This document shows positions 18,703-28,042 of a stretch of DNA of 64,000 nucleotides, in pieces (within the stretch, counting starts at the first letter, position 1; every line of letters starts with the position of its first letter). The stretch comes from Bradyrhizobium amphicarpaeae (GTDB lineage: Bacteria; Pseudomonadota; Alphaproteobacteria; Rhizobiales; Xanthobacteraceae): positions 620,001-684,000 of the forward strand of contig NZ_CP029426.2 of the NCBI RefSeq assembly GCF_002266435.3, given 5' to 3'. The notes beneath the pieces were generated by a model, which saw only the letters and a program-made list of their open reading frames with translations, made no database searches and was not told the DNA's origin. The translations under genes and the position numbers were made by a program.

Positions 18703-21543
18703 ATGATCGGCGCGCTCGCCCGCAAGTTTTTCGGCTCCGCCAACGACCGGCGGGTGAAGGGATATCAGTCCCGCGTCAACGCGATCAACGCGCTGGAGGC
18801 AGAGGTCTCGAAGCTCTCCGACGAGGCGCTCAAAGCCCGCACCGAAGACTTCAAGAAGCAGCTCGCCGAGGGCAAGACGCTGGATGACCTGCTGGTCCCC
18901 GCCTTCGCCACCGTGCGCGAGGCCGCCAAGCGCACGCTCGGCCAGCGCCATTTCGACGTCCAGCTGATCGGCGGCATGGTGCTGCACGAGGGCGACATCG
19001 CCGAGATGAAGACCGGCGAAGGTAAGACGCTGGTGGCGACCCTTGCGGTCTACCTCAACGCGCTCGCCGGCAAGGGCGTCCACGTCGTCACCGTCAACGA
19101 CTACCTCGCCCGCCGCGACTCCGGCTGGATGGGCCAGATCTACGGCTTCCTCGGCATGACCACCGGCGTGATCGTCCACGGTCTCGACGATGCCGAGCGC
19201 AAGGCCGCCTATGCCTGCGACATCACCTACGGCACCAACAACGAATACGGCTTCGACTATCTGCGCGACAACATGAAGTACCGGCTCGAGGACATGGTCC
19301 AGCGTCCGCACTTCTACGCCATCGTCGACGAGGTCGACTCCATCCTGATCGACGAGGCGCGCACGCCGCTGATCATTTCCGGACCGCTCGACGACCGCTC
19401 CGATTTCTACAACACCATCGACGGCTTCCTGCCCAAGCTCGACAAGACCGATTACGACGTCGACGAGAAGCAGCGCACGGTGACGCTGACCGAGGCGGGC
19501 ATGGAGAAGATCGAGACCCTGCTGCGCGATGCCGGCCAGCTCAAGGGCGAGTCGCTCTACGACGTCGAGAACGTCTCCATCGTACACCACATCAACCAGG
19601 CGCTGCGCGCGCATACCCTGTTCACGCGCGACAAGGACTACATCGTGCGCGACGACGAGGTCGTCATCATCGACGAGTTCACCGGACGCATGATGGCCGG
19701 CCGCCGTTATTCTGAAGGCCTGCACCAGGCGCTGGAAGCCAAGGAGCACGTGCAGGTCCAGCCGGAAAACCAGACGCTGGCCTCGATCACCTTCCAGAAC
19801 TATTTCCGGATGTACGAGAAGCTCGCCGGCATGACCGGCACGGCGTTGACCGAAGCCGACGAGCTCTTCGACATCTACAAGCTCGAGGTCGTGGAGATTC
19901 CGACCAACGTGCCGATCGGCCGCCTCGACGAGGACGACGAGGTTTATCGCACCCACAAGGAAAAATACACGGCGATCCTCGCCGAGATCGAGCGGGCCAA
20001 TTCGCGGCTCCAGCCGGTGCTGGTCGGCACCGCGTCGATCGAGAAGTCGGAAGTGCTGGCCGAGTTTCTGAAGCAGAACGGCTACAAGCAGATCGATTTC
20101 GGCAAGGAGAACGCGCTCGACAAGCTTTACGCTGCCGCCCGCGCCGGCAAGCCGGCGAAACTGTTCGCGGTGCTGAACGCGCGCTTCCACGAGCAGGAAG
20201 CCTATATCGTCGCGGAGGCCGGCGTGCCCGGCGCGATCACGATCGCGACCAACATGGCGGGACGCGGTACCGACATCAAGCTCGGCGGCTCGCTCGAGAT
20301 GCGTATCCCGAAGGAGACCGCGGGCATCGAGGACGAGGCCGAGAAGGCCAGGAAGATCGAGCAGATCAAGGCCGACGTCGAGCGCTTCCGCGACATCGTG
20401 CTGAAGGCCGAAGAGGTGGTCGAGATCGAGCCGGCGAAGGGCAGCAAGCCCGCCAAGACCGTGACCAAGCCCGGCGGCCTCTACATCATGGGCTCCGAGC
20501 GACACGAATCCCGCCGTATCGACAATCAGCTGCGCGGCCGTTCCGGCCGTCAGGGCGATCCCGGCCGCTCGAAATTCTTCCTGTCGCTGGAAGATGATCT
20601 GATGCGCATCTTCGGCTCGGATCGCCTCGACAGCATGCTGCAGCGTCTTGGCCTGCAAGAGGGCGAGGCCATCATCCATCCCTGGATCAACAAGGCGCTG
20701 GAGAAGGCGCAGCAGAAGGTCGAGGCGCGCAACTTCGACATCCGCAAGAACCTGCTGAAGTTCGACAACGTCCAGAACGACCAGCGCAAGGTGATCTTCG
20801 ACCAGCGCGTCGACCTGATGAAGGACGAGAGCGTCGCCGAGACCGTCAACGACATGCGCCATGCCTTCATCGACGACCTCGTCGCCAAGCACGTGCCCGA
20901 GCACGCCTATGCCGAGCAATGGGACGTCGCGGGCCTGAAGGAGGAACTGAAGCGCGTGCTCGATCTCGACCTGCCGGTCGACGAATGGGCCAAGGAAGAG
21001 GGCATCGCCGACGAGGAGCTGCTCACGCGCATCGAGAACCGCGCCGACGAGCATATGGCGGCAAAGGTCGCGCAATGGGGCCCCGACGTGATGCGTTACG
21101 TCGAGAAGACCATCCTGCTGCAGACGCTCGACCATCTCTGGCGCGAGCATCTGATCATGCTGGACCATCTGCGCCAGGTCATCGGCCTGCGCGGCTACGG
21201 CCAGCGCGATCCCCTGCAGGAGTACAAGACCGAAGCCTTCAACCTCTTCCAGGAGATGAGTGCGCATCTGCGCGAGGCCGTCACGGCGCAGCTGATGCGT
21301 GTCGAGATCGTCCCGCCGGAGCAGGAAGCGCCCACGCTGCCGCCGATGGAAGCGCACAAGTTCGACCCCAATACGGGCGAGGACGAAATGGCCGTCGCCA
21401 ACGTCTCGCTTGGAGCCCAGACCTCCGACGCCGCGCTGCGCGATCCCAACAACCCCGCCAGCTGGGGCAAGGTCGGCCGCAACGAGGATTGCCCCTGCGG
21501 CTCAGGCAAGAAGTACAAGCACTGCCACGGGCGGTATGCCTGA
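18703..21543 (+). CDS. secA: Preprotein translocase ATPase subunit SecA
   Basis: 946 residues, full length for alphaproteobacteria. Motor of Sec-dependent export: it binds preprotein and SecYEG and uses ATP. Nucleotide-binding domain 1 has Walker [10 protein letters not shown] near residue 103 and the DEAD-like [21 protein letters not shown]; then come the preprotein cross-linking domain, NBD2 with [14 protein letters not shown] and [21 protein letters not shown], and the helical scaffold with [32 protein letters not shown]. The C-terminal zinc-binding tail is intact ([20 protein letters not shown]), which serves SecB and lipid contact. The start has CAGGAACC before the ATG. Confidence 0.98.
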   Translation: MIGALARKFFGSANDRRVKGYQSRVNAINALEAEVSKLSDEALKARTEDFKKQLAEGKTLDDLLVPAFATVREAAKRTLGQRHFDVQLIGGMVLHEGDIAEMKTGEGKTLVATLAVYLNALAGKGVHVVTVNDYLARRDSGWMGQIYGFLGMTTGVIVHGLDDAERKAAYACDITYGTNNEYGFDYLRDNMKYRLEDMVQRPHFYAIVDEVDSILIDEARTPLIISGPLDDRSDFYNTIDGFLPKLDKTDYDVDEKQRTVTLTEAGMEKIETLLRDAGQLKGESLYDVENVSIVHHINQALRAHTLFTRDKDYIVRDDEVVIIDEFTGRMMAGRRYSEGLHQALEAKEHVQVQPENQTLASITFQNYFRMYEKLAGMTGTALTEADELFDIYKLEVVEIPTNVPIGRLDEDDEVYRTHKEKYTAILAEIERANSRLQPVLVGTASIEKSEVLAEFLKQNGYKQIDFGKENALDKLYAAARAGKPAKLFAVLNARFHEQEAYIVAEAGVPGAITIATNMAGRGTDIKLGGSLEMRIPKETAGIEDEAEKARKIEQIKADVERFRDIVLKAEEVVEIEPAKGSKPAKTVTKPGGLYIMGSERHESRRIDNQLRGRSGRQGDPGRSKFFLSLEDDLMRIFGSDRLDSMLQRLGLQEGEAIIHPWINKALEKAQQKVEARNFDIRKNLLKFDNVQNDQRKVIFDQRVDLMKDESVAETVNDMRHAFIDDLVAKHVPEHAYAEQWDVAGLKEELKRVLDLDLPVDEWAKEEGIADEELLTRIENRADEHMAAKVAQWGPDVMRYVEKTILLQTLDHLWREHLIMLDHLRQVIGLRGYGQRDPLQEYKTEAFNLFQEMSAHLREAVTAQLMRVEIVPPEQEAPTLPPMEAHKFDPNTGEDEMAVANVSLGAQTSDAALRDPNNPASWGKVGRNEDCPCGSGKKYKHCHGRYA

Positions 21544-21801
21544 TCGGAGAATCCGCCGGCCTGCGCCGGTCAGTCCGATCAAGTCCCCGTCCGTGCTCGG
21601 CAAGGATGGAACCGTCTTTCACGATTGCTGTTATCCCGGCATGACCTTGCGGGTGTGCGCTCGCTTTGCGAGGGGATGACGCTTTCCGCGCTTGAACTCG
21701 CAATGGGACGCAAGGCGTGATGGCGTAAGGTGGGAGGCGGTCACTCTGTGGAGGGCGGCACGCTCGGTGATGGCTGCGGGCGTCGGGGTTAAGGCCGTTT
21801 G

Positions 21802-23319
21802 ATGAGTTCCGCAGACAATCTCCCGGCATCCAGAAACGAAGTCCTCGAGGCGCACGATCTCGAAGGCCTGGCACGTGAAGCGGGCTTCGGCGAGCTGACG
21901 CGCTTCACGGCGGCGCTGTGTGACGCGCCGATCTGTCTCGTCAGTTTGGTCGGCGACAAGATGCAGCAATTCGTGGCCAAGCATGGCCTCGACGTCTCCG
22001 AGACGCCGCGCGAATCCTCCTTCTGTGCCCACGCCATGCTCGGCTCGGACCTGATGGTCGTGCCTGATGCGACCTTGGATTCGAGGTTCGCCCAAAATCC
22101 ATTGGTCACGGGGGATCCGTTCATCCGATTTTACGCCGGTGCGCCGCTCCTGACGGACGACGGCTTTCCGCTCGGCTCGCTCTGCGTCATCGATCGCGTG
22201 CCCAGACCCGGCCTGACGCCGCTGCAGCAGCAGGGCCTGCGTCTCATGGCTGCCCAGGTGATCGGCGCAATGGGGCATCGCAGGACCACGAAGATGCAGC
22301 GGGCCAGCGAGGCCGTTGCGAAACAGGCGTTGTCGGAGACCGAGCAGAAGTTTCGCATTCTGGCCGACACCATGCCGCAGATGGTGTGGTCGACGCTGCC
22401 TGACGGCCACCACGATTACTACAATGCCAGATGGTACGAGTTTACGGGCGTGCCGGAAGGCTCGACCGACGGTGAGGGCTGGAACGGCATGTTCCACCCC
22501 GACGATCAGGACAAGGCCTGGGAGCGCTGGCGGCATTCCTTGCGGACCGGTGAACCCTACGAGATCGAATACCGCCTGAGGAATGCTGCGGGCAATTACC
22601 GCTGGACTCTCGGGCGCGCTTTGCCGATCCGCGATGCCGATGGCAGCATCACCCGCTGGTTCGGAACATGTACGGATATCCACGAGCAGAAGCTGCTGAT
22701 GGAGCAGCGCGAGATGATCAGCCAGGAGCTGAGCCATCGCATCAAGAACATCTTCTCCGTGATCAACGGCCTGATCGGCCTGTCGACACGGACGCATCCG
22801 CAGCTCAAGGGGCTCGCGGACGAGCTGCGTTCGCGCATCATGTCGCTCGGAAAGGCCCATGATTTCGTGCGCCCGCACAGCGCCCGCTCTCGGCCGGCTG
22901 CGACCCATGCGACGCTGAAGGGACTTCTGGAGCAGCTTCTGTCGGCCTATCAGTCGGAAGCCAGGCGGGTCCTGATCACGGGCGATGATTTCCGGATCGA
23001 CGACCGCTCCGCAACGCCCCTGGCGCTGTCGTTCCACGAGCTTGCGACCAACGCCGCGAAATACGGCGCGCTCTCGACGCTGGACGGATGTGTCGCCGTG
23101 GACGTCAGCCAGGCTGACGATGATGTCGTCGTTGCATGGACGGAAAGCGGCGGTCCCCAGATCAAATCGGCGCCCGCGGTGGAAGGCTTCGGCTCCCGGC
23201 TGATCGCCTTGAGCATGTCCAGTCAGCTCGGCGGCAAGATCTCCTACGACTGGAAGCCGGAAGGGCTCCGGGCCGTGGCTATGATTCCAAAGAGTTCGAT
23301 GAGCCGCCCGGCGCCGTAA
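21802..23319 (+). CDS. HWE/HisKA_2-family sensor histidine kinase with GAF and PAS domains
   Basis: 505 residues from the ATG at 21802. No membrane helix, so it is a cytoplasmic sensor. Order: a GAF domain (about 10-165, including DAPICLVSLVGDKMQQFVAKHGL and SLCVIDRVPRPG), one PAS/PAC domain (about 180-305, FRILADTMPQMVWSTLPDGHHDYYNARWYEFTGVP), and the transmitter with the phosphoacceptor histidine in QELSHRIKNIFSVINGLIGLSTR. The ATPase part carries the HWE hallmarks HELATNAAKYGALS and WTESGGP. The 3' end overlaps the convergent response regulator gene by 41 bases. It is probably the partner of that regulator. Confidence 0.9.
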   Translation: MSSADNLPASRNEVLEAHDLEGLAREAGFGELTRFTAALCDAPICLVSLVGDKMQQFVAKHGLDVSETPRESSFCAHAMLGSDLMVVPDATLDSRFAQNPLVTGDPFIRFYAGAPLLTDDGFPLGSLCVIDRVPRPGLTPLQQQGLRLMAAQVIGAMGHRRTTKMQRASEAVAKQALSETEQKFRILADTMPQMVWSTLPDGHHDYYNARWYEFTGVPEGSTDGEGWNGMFHPDDQDKAWERWRHSLRTGEPYEIEYRLRNAAGNYRWTLGRALPIRDADGSITRWFGTCTDIHEQKLLMEQREMISQELSHRIKNIFSVINGLIGLSTRTHPQLKGLADELRSRIMSLGKAHDFVRPHSARSRPAATHATLKGLLEQLLSAYQSEARRVLITGDDFRIDDRSATPLALSFHELATNAAKYGALSTLDGCVAVDVSQADDDVVVAWTESGGPQIKSAPAVEGFGSRLIALSMSSQLGGKISYDWKPEGLRAVAMIPKSSMSRPAP

Positions 23320-23701
23320 AGAACGTGACGTCCGGCGAACGCGGTTGAGCCGCCTCGCCGGCGGCGTGATGGACAGCCGTCAGGATTGCATCGTCGCTGA
23401 ATGGCTTGCGGATGAAGCCGATGGCCGTCTCCGCACGCGGGGCGATCTGCGTGGGATTGGCGGTCACGTAGACGATCTTGGTGCCGTATTCGCGCGACAG
23501 GTCGAGCGCGATCTGCGGCCCGGTCGAACCGTCGCGTAGATTGATGTCGACCAGCGCGATCTGCGCCTTGGGCCCCGCTTCCAGGGCTTCCTTGCGATCC
23601 GCAGCGATCGCGGCGACGCGATAGCCCGCATCTTCCAGGATGCGGGCGATGTCACTGGCGACAAAGATTTCGTCTTCGACAATCAACACTGAAGGCGTCA
23701 T
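23279..23701 (-). CDS. Single-domain response regulator
   Basis: 140 residues: a receiver domain of about 115 residues plus a short tail without output domain. Acidic pocket D9/E10 (LIVEDE), phosphoacceptor D52 (ALVDINLRDG), conserved Thr in VYVTAN and Lys in FIRKPFSDD are all present. As a stand-alone receiver it probably acts by phosphotransfer or protein binding. Its 3' end overlaps the HWE kinase gene tail to tail by 41 bases. Three tandem 15-bp repeats lie immediately before its start. Confidence 0.9.
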   Translation of the reverse strand: MTPSVLIVEDEIFVASDIARILEDAGYRVAAIAADRKEALEAGPKAQIALVDINLRDGSTGPQIALDLSREYGTKIVYVTANPTQIAPRAETAIGFIRKPFSDDAILTAVHHAAGEAAQPRSPDVTFFTAPGGSSNSLES

Positions 23702-23708
23702 TCGCGAC

Positions 23709-23753
23709 CCATGTGTGACTTGACCATGTGTAACTTAACCGTGTGTCACTCAA
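23709..23753. repeat. Three tandem 15-bp direct repeats upstream of the response regulator
   Basis: Units at 23709-23723, 23724-23738 and 23739-23753 share the pattern CC(A/G)TGTGT-x-ACT-x-(G/A)A. A fourth, partial unit (CCGTGTC) follows. The array begins seven bases upstream of the regulator's start codon on the minus strand. Confidence 0.75.
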
Positions 23754-24017
23754 CCGTGTCATCGGCTCAGCGGACGTCTGCCTGCTCAGCCGGAGAGCTG
23801 GCATCAACCAGCGGTTCCGCCTTTTGTTCCGCATGCCTGCAGTGCTCGATCGGCCCGAGCACGGTCACAGGCGGCCTTCGCGCGGCATCGTGTCTCGGAG
23901 AACGCCTGCGGTAGATCAATCAATCTTTTGCTACTGCTCATTGTGATCTGGTTCACCTCGATCGAGCGCAGTCCGTGTTTGATTGAATCGCACGGGGGCC
24001 GAACATGGAGCCAGACA
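23754..24017. other. Divergent intergenic region
   Basis: Between the response regulator and the small secreted protein; together with the repeats this gap is about 315 bases. It has an AT-rich stretch at 23915-23960, a likely promoter zone, and no supportable gene. Confidence 0.4.
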
Positions 24018-24422
24018 ATGTCCAGACGCGCACTGCCAATCACCTTGTGTGTTCTTGCCCTGAGTTTCTCAGCTTCCGGTTCCGCCCCTGCGAGCCAAGT
24101 GGGCGGATGGTGGGGCGGAACATGGTCGTGCAACATTGACGGCCGGCCGGCCCGCATGAAATGGGCCGCAGTGGATGACAGTCAGACGAGCTGCGACGGC
24201 GACACTTGCACCACCAGCTCGGGAGCACGCTGGGCAGGTAGCTTCTCGGACAATGGCTCGCGATGGGTGAAGTTGACAAATCCGCGCAGCGGAACGCAGG
24301 GCGGCGTCTACTTCAACCATGCCGACGGCAATAAATGGTATTTGGCCAAACCGGTCAGCAACAAGGCCGCGGGCTGGACGACATGGAACGGCCAACGCTA
24401 TCGTCTCGCGTGCTGGCGATGA
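24018..24422 (+). CDS. Small secreted protein with W-C-x-x-D-G-R-P motif
   Basis: 134 residues from the ATG at 24018; an in-frame start further upstream lacks sequence support. A clear Sec signal peptide (RRALPITLCVLALSFSASGSAPAS) precedes a roughly 105-residue Trp/Gly-rich domain (GGWWGGTWSCNIDGRPARMKW, then paired cysteines DGDTCTTSSG and the C-terminal RLACWR). Four cysteines in the mature part suggest two disulfides. It resembles the DUF6006 type of small rhizobial proteins as I remember them, but I cannot confirm the family. The function is unknown; it is probably periplasmic or extracellular. Confidence 0.7.
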   Translation: MSRRALPITLCVLALSFSASGSAPASQVGGWWGGTWSCNIDGRPARMKWAAVDDSQTSCDGDTCTTSSGARWAGSFSDNGSRWVKLTNPRSGTQGGVYFNHADGNKWYLAKPVSNKAAGWTTWNGQRYRLACWR

Positions 24423-24485
24423 TGTAATCCTGCGGCGCCGGCTCAGCTCCGCTTCGCAAGGCGCCGACACTCCAATTCACGAGGC

Positions 24486-24920
24486 CTAATTCGAGCTGTC
24501 GATCAAGCTCTCCAGCAGCCGCTTGAGCTCGCTCGTCGACTTGTCGCCATAGCTCTCCAGGATGTGCTCCTCCTGGTCGACCGCGAGCGAGTTGAGTCTC
24601 CTGCACAGCACCTTGCCGCGGTCGGAGATGAACATCAGCACCTTGCGGCGGTCGTTCGGGTCCTGCACGCGATAGACCAGCGTGTCGGAGACCATGCGGT
24701 CGATCATCTTGGTCAGCGTCGGATGATTGAGCAGCACGGCATCCGCGAGCTCGCCCATCGAGTGGCCATTGCCGTCCGACAGCACCTTAAGGATGCGCCA
24801 CTGTTCGACGGGAACGCCTTCCTTGCTCAACCGTAGTTCCAGCTGCCGGTTGATCTCCCGGTTGGCTTGCGCGAGCAGATAAGCGAGATGTTCGGTGATT
24901 GGAGTGTTTGGTTTTGCCAC
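24486..24920 (-). CDS. MarR family transcriptional regulator of the adjacent amide operon
   Basis: 144 residues from a GTG. Winged helix-turn-helix MarR protein: EQWRILKVLSDGNGHSMGELADAVLLNHPTLTKMIDRMVSDTLVYRVQDPNDRRKVLMFISDRG shows the recognition helix and the DPNDRR wing. It is divergently transcribed from the amide uptake/amidase operon that begins at 25154, and the palindrome TTGAATATTCAA at 24994-25005 lies between them. This arrangement suggests control of the operon and of itself. Confidence 0.88.
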   Translation of the reverse strand: MAKPNTPITEHLAYLLAQANREINRQLELRLSKEGVPVEQWRILKVLSDGNGHSMGELADAVLLNHPTLTKMIDRMVSDTLVYRVQDPNDRRKVLMFISDRGKVLCRRLNSLAVDQEEHILESYGDKSTSELKRLLESLIDSSN

Positions 24921-24993
24921 GGCTAAGACTTCGTCTTGACCCGAATGAGTGAATGTCTTGCAATCAATGCTGCTTCTATATGCACTTCAATTG

Positions 24994-25005
24994 TTGAATA
25001 TTCAA
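24994..25005. promoter_or_regulatory. Candidate MarR operator, palindrome TTGAATATTCAA
   Basis: A perfect 12-bp palindrome inside an AT-rich stretch (24975-25020) between the divergent MarR gene and the amide operon. MarR-family dimers often bind palindromes of this kind near the -10 region. Confidence 0.5.
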
Positions 25006-25153
25006 TATTTTCAAAATAGGATGTTTGCCTAACAAAAGGGCGGAGGCCGCGGCCGCCCGAACAATGTGCTTTCAGGTCTGGTGCCAGACAGGAGTTGGCG
25101 TGCGCGCGACGGTAAACTTCCCGGCTCACGGCGGTCCGGCGTTGCCGCCGTCC

Positions 25154-26284
25154 ATGCTGCTCAGGAATCTGTCGTCATCGGCGGCCAACGGTGCGGTGTC
25201 GCCGAGCGATCACGCTTTCTTTCGACGGCGCGGCGTCAACAAGCTGCGCGTCGGCTGCTTCATCTGCTGCAGCGGTCCGCCCGGCATCTGGGGGCCGTGC
25301 GCGACCAACACCGCGCAGCTCGCGGTCGCCGAGATCAACAAGCGTGGCGGCATTCTGGGGCGTGAGATCGAGCTGTCGATCTACGACGCCGGCGGCCCGC
25401 TCGACGGTGTCCTGAATCGCGCCGAGCAGGCGGTCGTCGACGATGAGATCGATCTCATCGTCGGCATGCACACCAGCGCGGTCCGCGTCGCGCTGCGCAA
25501 GATCACCACCGCGAACCGGATCCCTTACATCTATACACCCGTCTATGAAGGCGGCGAGCGTACGCCTGGCGTGATGGCGATCGGCGAGACGCCGCGCTGG
25601 CAGAGCAGGCCGTCGATCCACTGGCTCGCCGACGCCAAGAAGGCGCAGCGCTGGTACCTGATCGGCAGCGACTATGTCTGGCCCTGGCAGTCGCATCGCG
25701 CGGTGAAGCGCTACATCAAGGAAACCGGCGGATGCGTCGTCGGTGAGGAGTTCGTTCCTCTCGGTGAGGATAACCACGAAGCTCATCTGGAGCGTATCCG
25801 CGCCGCGAGACCGGATGTGGTCCTGATCTCGCTGATCGGCACCGACAGCATCACCTTCAACCGCGCCTTTGGCGAAAGCGGCCTTGGAGCAACCACGCTG
25901 CGGCTCGCCGGTGCGATGGACGAGACCGTGCTGCTCGGTATCGGCGCCGACAACAGCGAGAACATGTTCTGTGCCTCCGGCTACTTCCCCGGCGTCGGCT
26001 CGCGCGCCAACGACGATTTCCAAAGCCGCTATCGCGCGATGTTCGGCGCGAACGCGCCGCCGATCGGCTCGCTCGGCCAGTCCAGCTATGAAGGCCTGCG
26101 CTTCCTCGAATCCGTCGCCAACAAGGCCGGTTCGCTGTCGATGGCGCCGATGCTCGCCGCGGGTCGCAACATCGTTTACGGCGGCGCGCGCGGCCCGGTT
26201 ACGGTGCGCAACGGTCACGCCCGGATGCAGATGTATCTCGCTGAGGCCGATGGCCTCGACTTCAAGCTGATCAAGCCGGTCTGA
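25154..26284 (+). CDS. AmiC-like amide/urea-binding protein (Peripla_BP_6 family)
   Basis: 376 residues from the ATG at 25154; starts further upstream (TTG at 25025, ATG at 25064) are possible. The fold is that of short-chain amide/urea binding proteins: VGCFICCSGPPGIWGPCATNTAQLAVAEINKRGGILGREIEL, then TTANRIPYIYTPVYEGGERTPGVMAIGETP and YLIGSDYVWPWQSHRAVKRYIKETGG. No signal peptide is evident from any start, unlike the second binding protein at 28904, so it could be a cytoplasmic sensor like Pseudomonas AmiC rather than a transporter subunit. It is the first gene of the amide operon; the amidase follows after 144 bases. Confidence 0.75.
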   Translation: MLLRNLSSSAANGAVSPSDHAFFRRRGVNKLRVGCFICCSGPPGIWGPCATNTAQLAVAEINKRGGILGREIELSIYDAGGPLDGVLNRAEQAVVDDEIDLIVGMHTSAVRVALRKITTANRIPYIYTPVYEGGERTPGVMAIGETPRWQSRPSIHWLADAKKAQRWYLIGSDYVWPWQSHRAVKRYIKETGGCVVGEEFVPLGEDNHEAHLERIRAARPDVVLISLIGTDSITFNRAFGESGLGATTLRLAGAMDETVLLGIGADNSENMFCASGYFPGVGSRANDDFQSRYRAMFGANAPPIGSLGQSSYEGLRFLESVANKAGSLSMAPMLAAGRNIVYGGARGPVTVRNGHARMQMYLAEADGLDFKLIKPV

Positions 26285-26428
26285 CGCCGGCGCGGCAATC
26301 CGCTCTCCCCTTCGCGCAAAATAATACTTGAAAAGGAAAATATTTCCGTTTTGAATGTTTTGGCCGGTCGATGCGCATGTCGCGCAAATCGTGGCCGCGC
26401 GCCGATCAAGAAACTTCAGGAGAGCGCC

Positions 26429-27943
26429 GTGACAGTTGTCCTTCCCACGCCAGCCCAGCTTCTCGATGTCGCCAAGCAGTGCGGCCTTTCGCTGACCGAC
26501 GACGACGTCACCTCGTTCCGCGGCCTGATGCAGGGCTCGATCGAGGCCTACAATCTCGTCGGCGCGATGCCGGACGAGGTGCCGGAGGTGAAATACCCGC
26601 GCACGCCGGGCTATCGGCCCTCGGCGGAGGAGAACCCGCGCAACGCCTGGTACCGCAAGTCGACGGTGAAGGGCGCCAGTTCGGGCAAGCTCAAGGGCAA
26701 GACGGTCGCGCTGAAAGACAACATCATGCTCGCCGGCGTTCCCATGATGAACGGCTCGGCGACGCTCGAAGGTTACGTCCCCGATTTCGACGCCACGGTC
26801 GTCACGCGCATCCTGGACGCCGGTGGGGAAATCCTCGGCAAGACCCATTGCGAATCTTTCTGCATGTCGGGCGGCAGCCACACCGGCGCGGTGGGTGCGG
26901 TGCATAATCCCTACAAGATGGGCTATTCGGCCGGGGGCTCGTCCTCGGGCAGCGGCGTCGTCGTCGCGCTCGGCGAAGCCGACATGGCGATGGGCGGCGA
27001 CCAGGGCGGCTCGATCCGCATGCCGTCCTCGTTCTGCGGCACCTACGGCATGAAGCCGACCTGGGGCCTCGTGCCCTACACCGGCATCATGCCGATCGAG
27101 ATCTTCGTCGATCACACCGGCCCGATGACGGCCACCGTTGCGGACAACGCACTGATGCTCGAAGTGCTCGCCGGCGACGACGGCTACGATCCGCGCATCA
27201 AGGCGCCGAAGGTCGAGGAATACACCAAGGCGCTCGGTCAGGGCGTCAAGGGCATGAAGATCGGCATCTTGAAGGAGGGCTTCGAGCAGCCGACCGCAGA
27301 AGCCGCGGTCAACGAGAGCGTCCGTGAAGCCGCCAAGCGTTTCAAGGATCTGGGCGCGACCGTCGAAACCGTCTCGATCCCCATGCACATGGTCGGACCC
27401 GCGATCTGGACCCCGATCGGCACCGAGGGCATGACCCAGACCATGATGTATGGCGACGGCTATGGCCTGTCCCGCGCCGATCTCTATTCGACCTCGCTGA
27501 TGGATTTCCATCGCGGCTGGCGGCGCCAGGCGGATTCGCTGTCCGAGACCACCAAGCTGTTCCTGCTGCTCGGCACCTACATCAACAACAATTTCGGCCC
27601 GCGCTATTACGGCAAGGCGCTCAACATCTCGCGACGCCTGACCGCCGCCTACGACAAGGCCTTCAAGGACTACGATCTGCTGCTGCTGCCGACCACGCCG
27701 ATGAAGGCGACCAAGCTGCCGGAGCCGACAGCCAGCCGCGAGGACTACGTCGCCCGCGCGCTGGAGATGATCTCCAACACCGCGCCGTTCGACATCACCC
27801 ATCATCCCGCGATGTCGCTGCCCTGCGGCATGGTCGACGGCCTGCCGGTCGGCCTGATGCTGGTCGGCCGGATGTTCGAGGAATCCACCATCTATCGCGC
27901 CGCCCATGCGTTCGAGCAGATCGGCGACTGGAAGAAGATGTGA
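26429..27943 (+). CDS. Amidase (amidase signature family)
   Basis: 504 residues from the GTG at 26429, which has AGGAGAG upstream. Amidase-signature enzyme with the Ser-cisSer-Lys triad: K96 in VALKDNIML, the Ser-rich loop GGSSSGSGVV near 171-175, and nucleophile S195 in GGDQGGSIRMPSSFCGTYGMKPTWGLV. It hydrolyses a carboxylic amide to acid and ammonia in the cytoplasm. The context, between an amide-binding protein and a complete HAAT ABC transporter, indicates an imported amide as nitrogen source; the exact substrate is unknown. It is cotranscribed with the downstream transporter genes, with a dispersed repeat in the 99-base gap. Confidence 0.92.
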   Translation: MTVVLPTPAQLLDVAKQCGLSLTDDDVTSFRGLMQGSIEAYNLVGAMPDEVPEVKYPRTPGYRPSAEENPRNAWYRKSTVKGASSGKLKGKTVALKDNIMLAGVPMMNGSATLEGYVPDFDATVVTRILDAGGEILGKTHCESFCMSGGSHTGAVGAVHNPYKMGYSAGGSSSGSGVVVALGEADMAMGGDQGGSIRMPSSFCGTYGMKPTWGLVPYTGIMPIEIFVDHTGPMTATVADNALMLEVLAGDDGYDPRIKAPKVEEYTKALGQGVKGMKIGILKEGFEQPTAEAAVNESVREAAKRFKDLGATVETVSIPMHMVGPAIWTPIGTEGMTQTMMYGDGYGLSRADLYSTSLMDFHRGWRRQADSLSETTKLFLLLGTYINNNFGPRYYGKALNISRRLTAAYDKAFKDYDLLLLPTTPMKATKLPEPTASREDYVARALEMISNTAPFDITHHPAMSLPCGMVDGLPVGLMLVGRMFEESTIYRAAHAFEQIGDWKKM

Positions 27944-27974
27944 GCGCGGCATTGATGCAGGCGGACGGAAGACC

Positions 27975-28035
27975 AGAGCGTTTTCGAGCGAAGTGGATAC
28001 CGGTTCGCGTGAAGAAAACGCGTCAAAACAAGAAT
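27975..28035. repeat. Dispersed 60-bp repeat, copy 2
   Basis: Inverted copy of 10382-10441 with few differences. It lies inside the amide operon between the amidase and the first permease, where its hairpins could affect read-through. Confidence 0.75.
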
Positions 28036-28042
28036 TGATCGC

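Noticed and set aside
18358..21357. A very long open frame antisense to secA
   Set aside because: High-GC third positions create long antisense frames. The protein has no recognisable domain, and secA on the other strand is certain. The same holds for the long antisense frames over 25175-28441 and 28940-31939.
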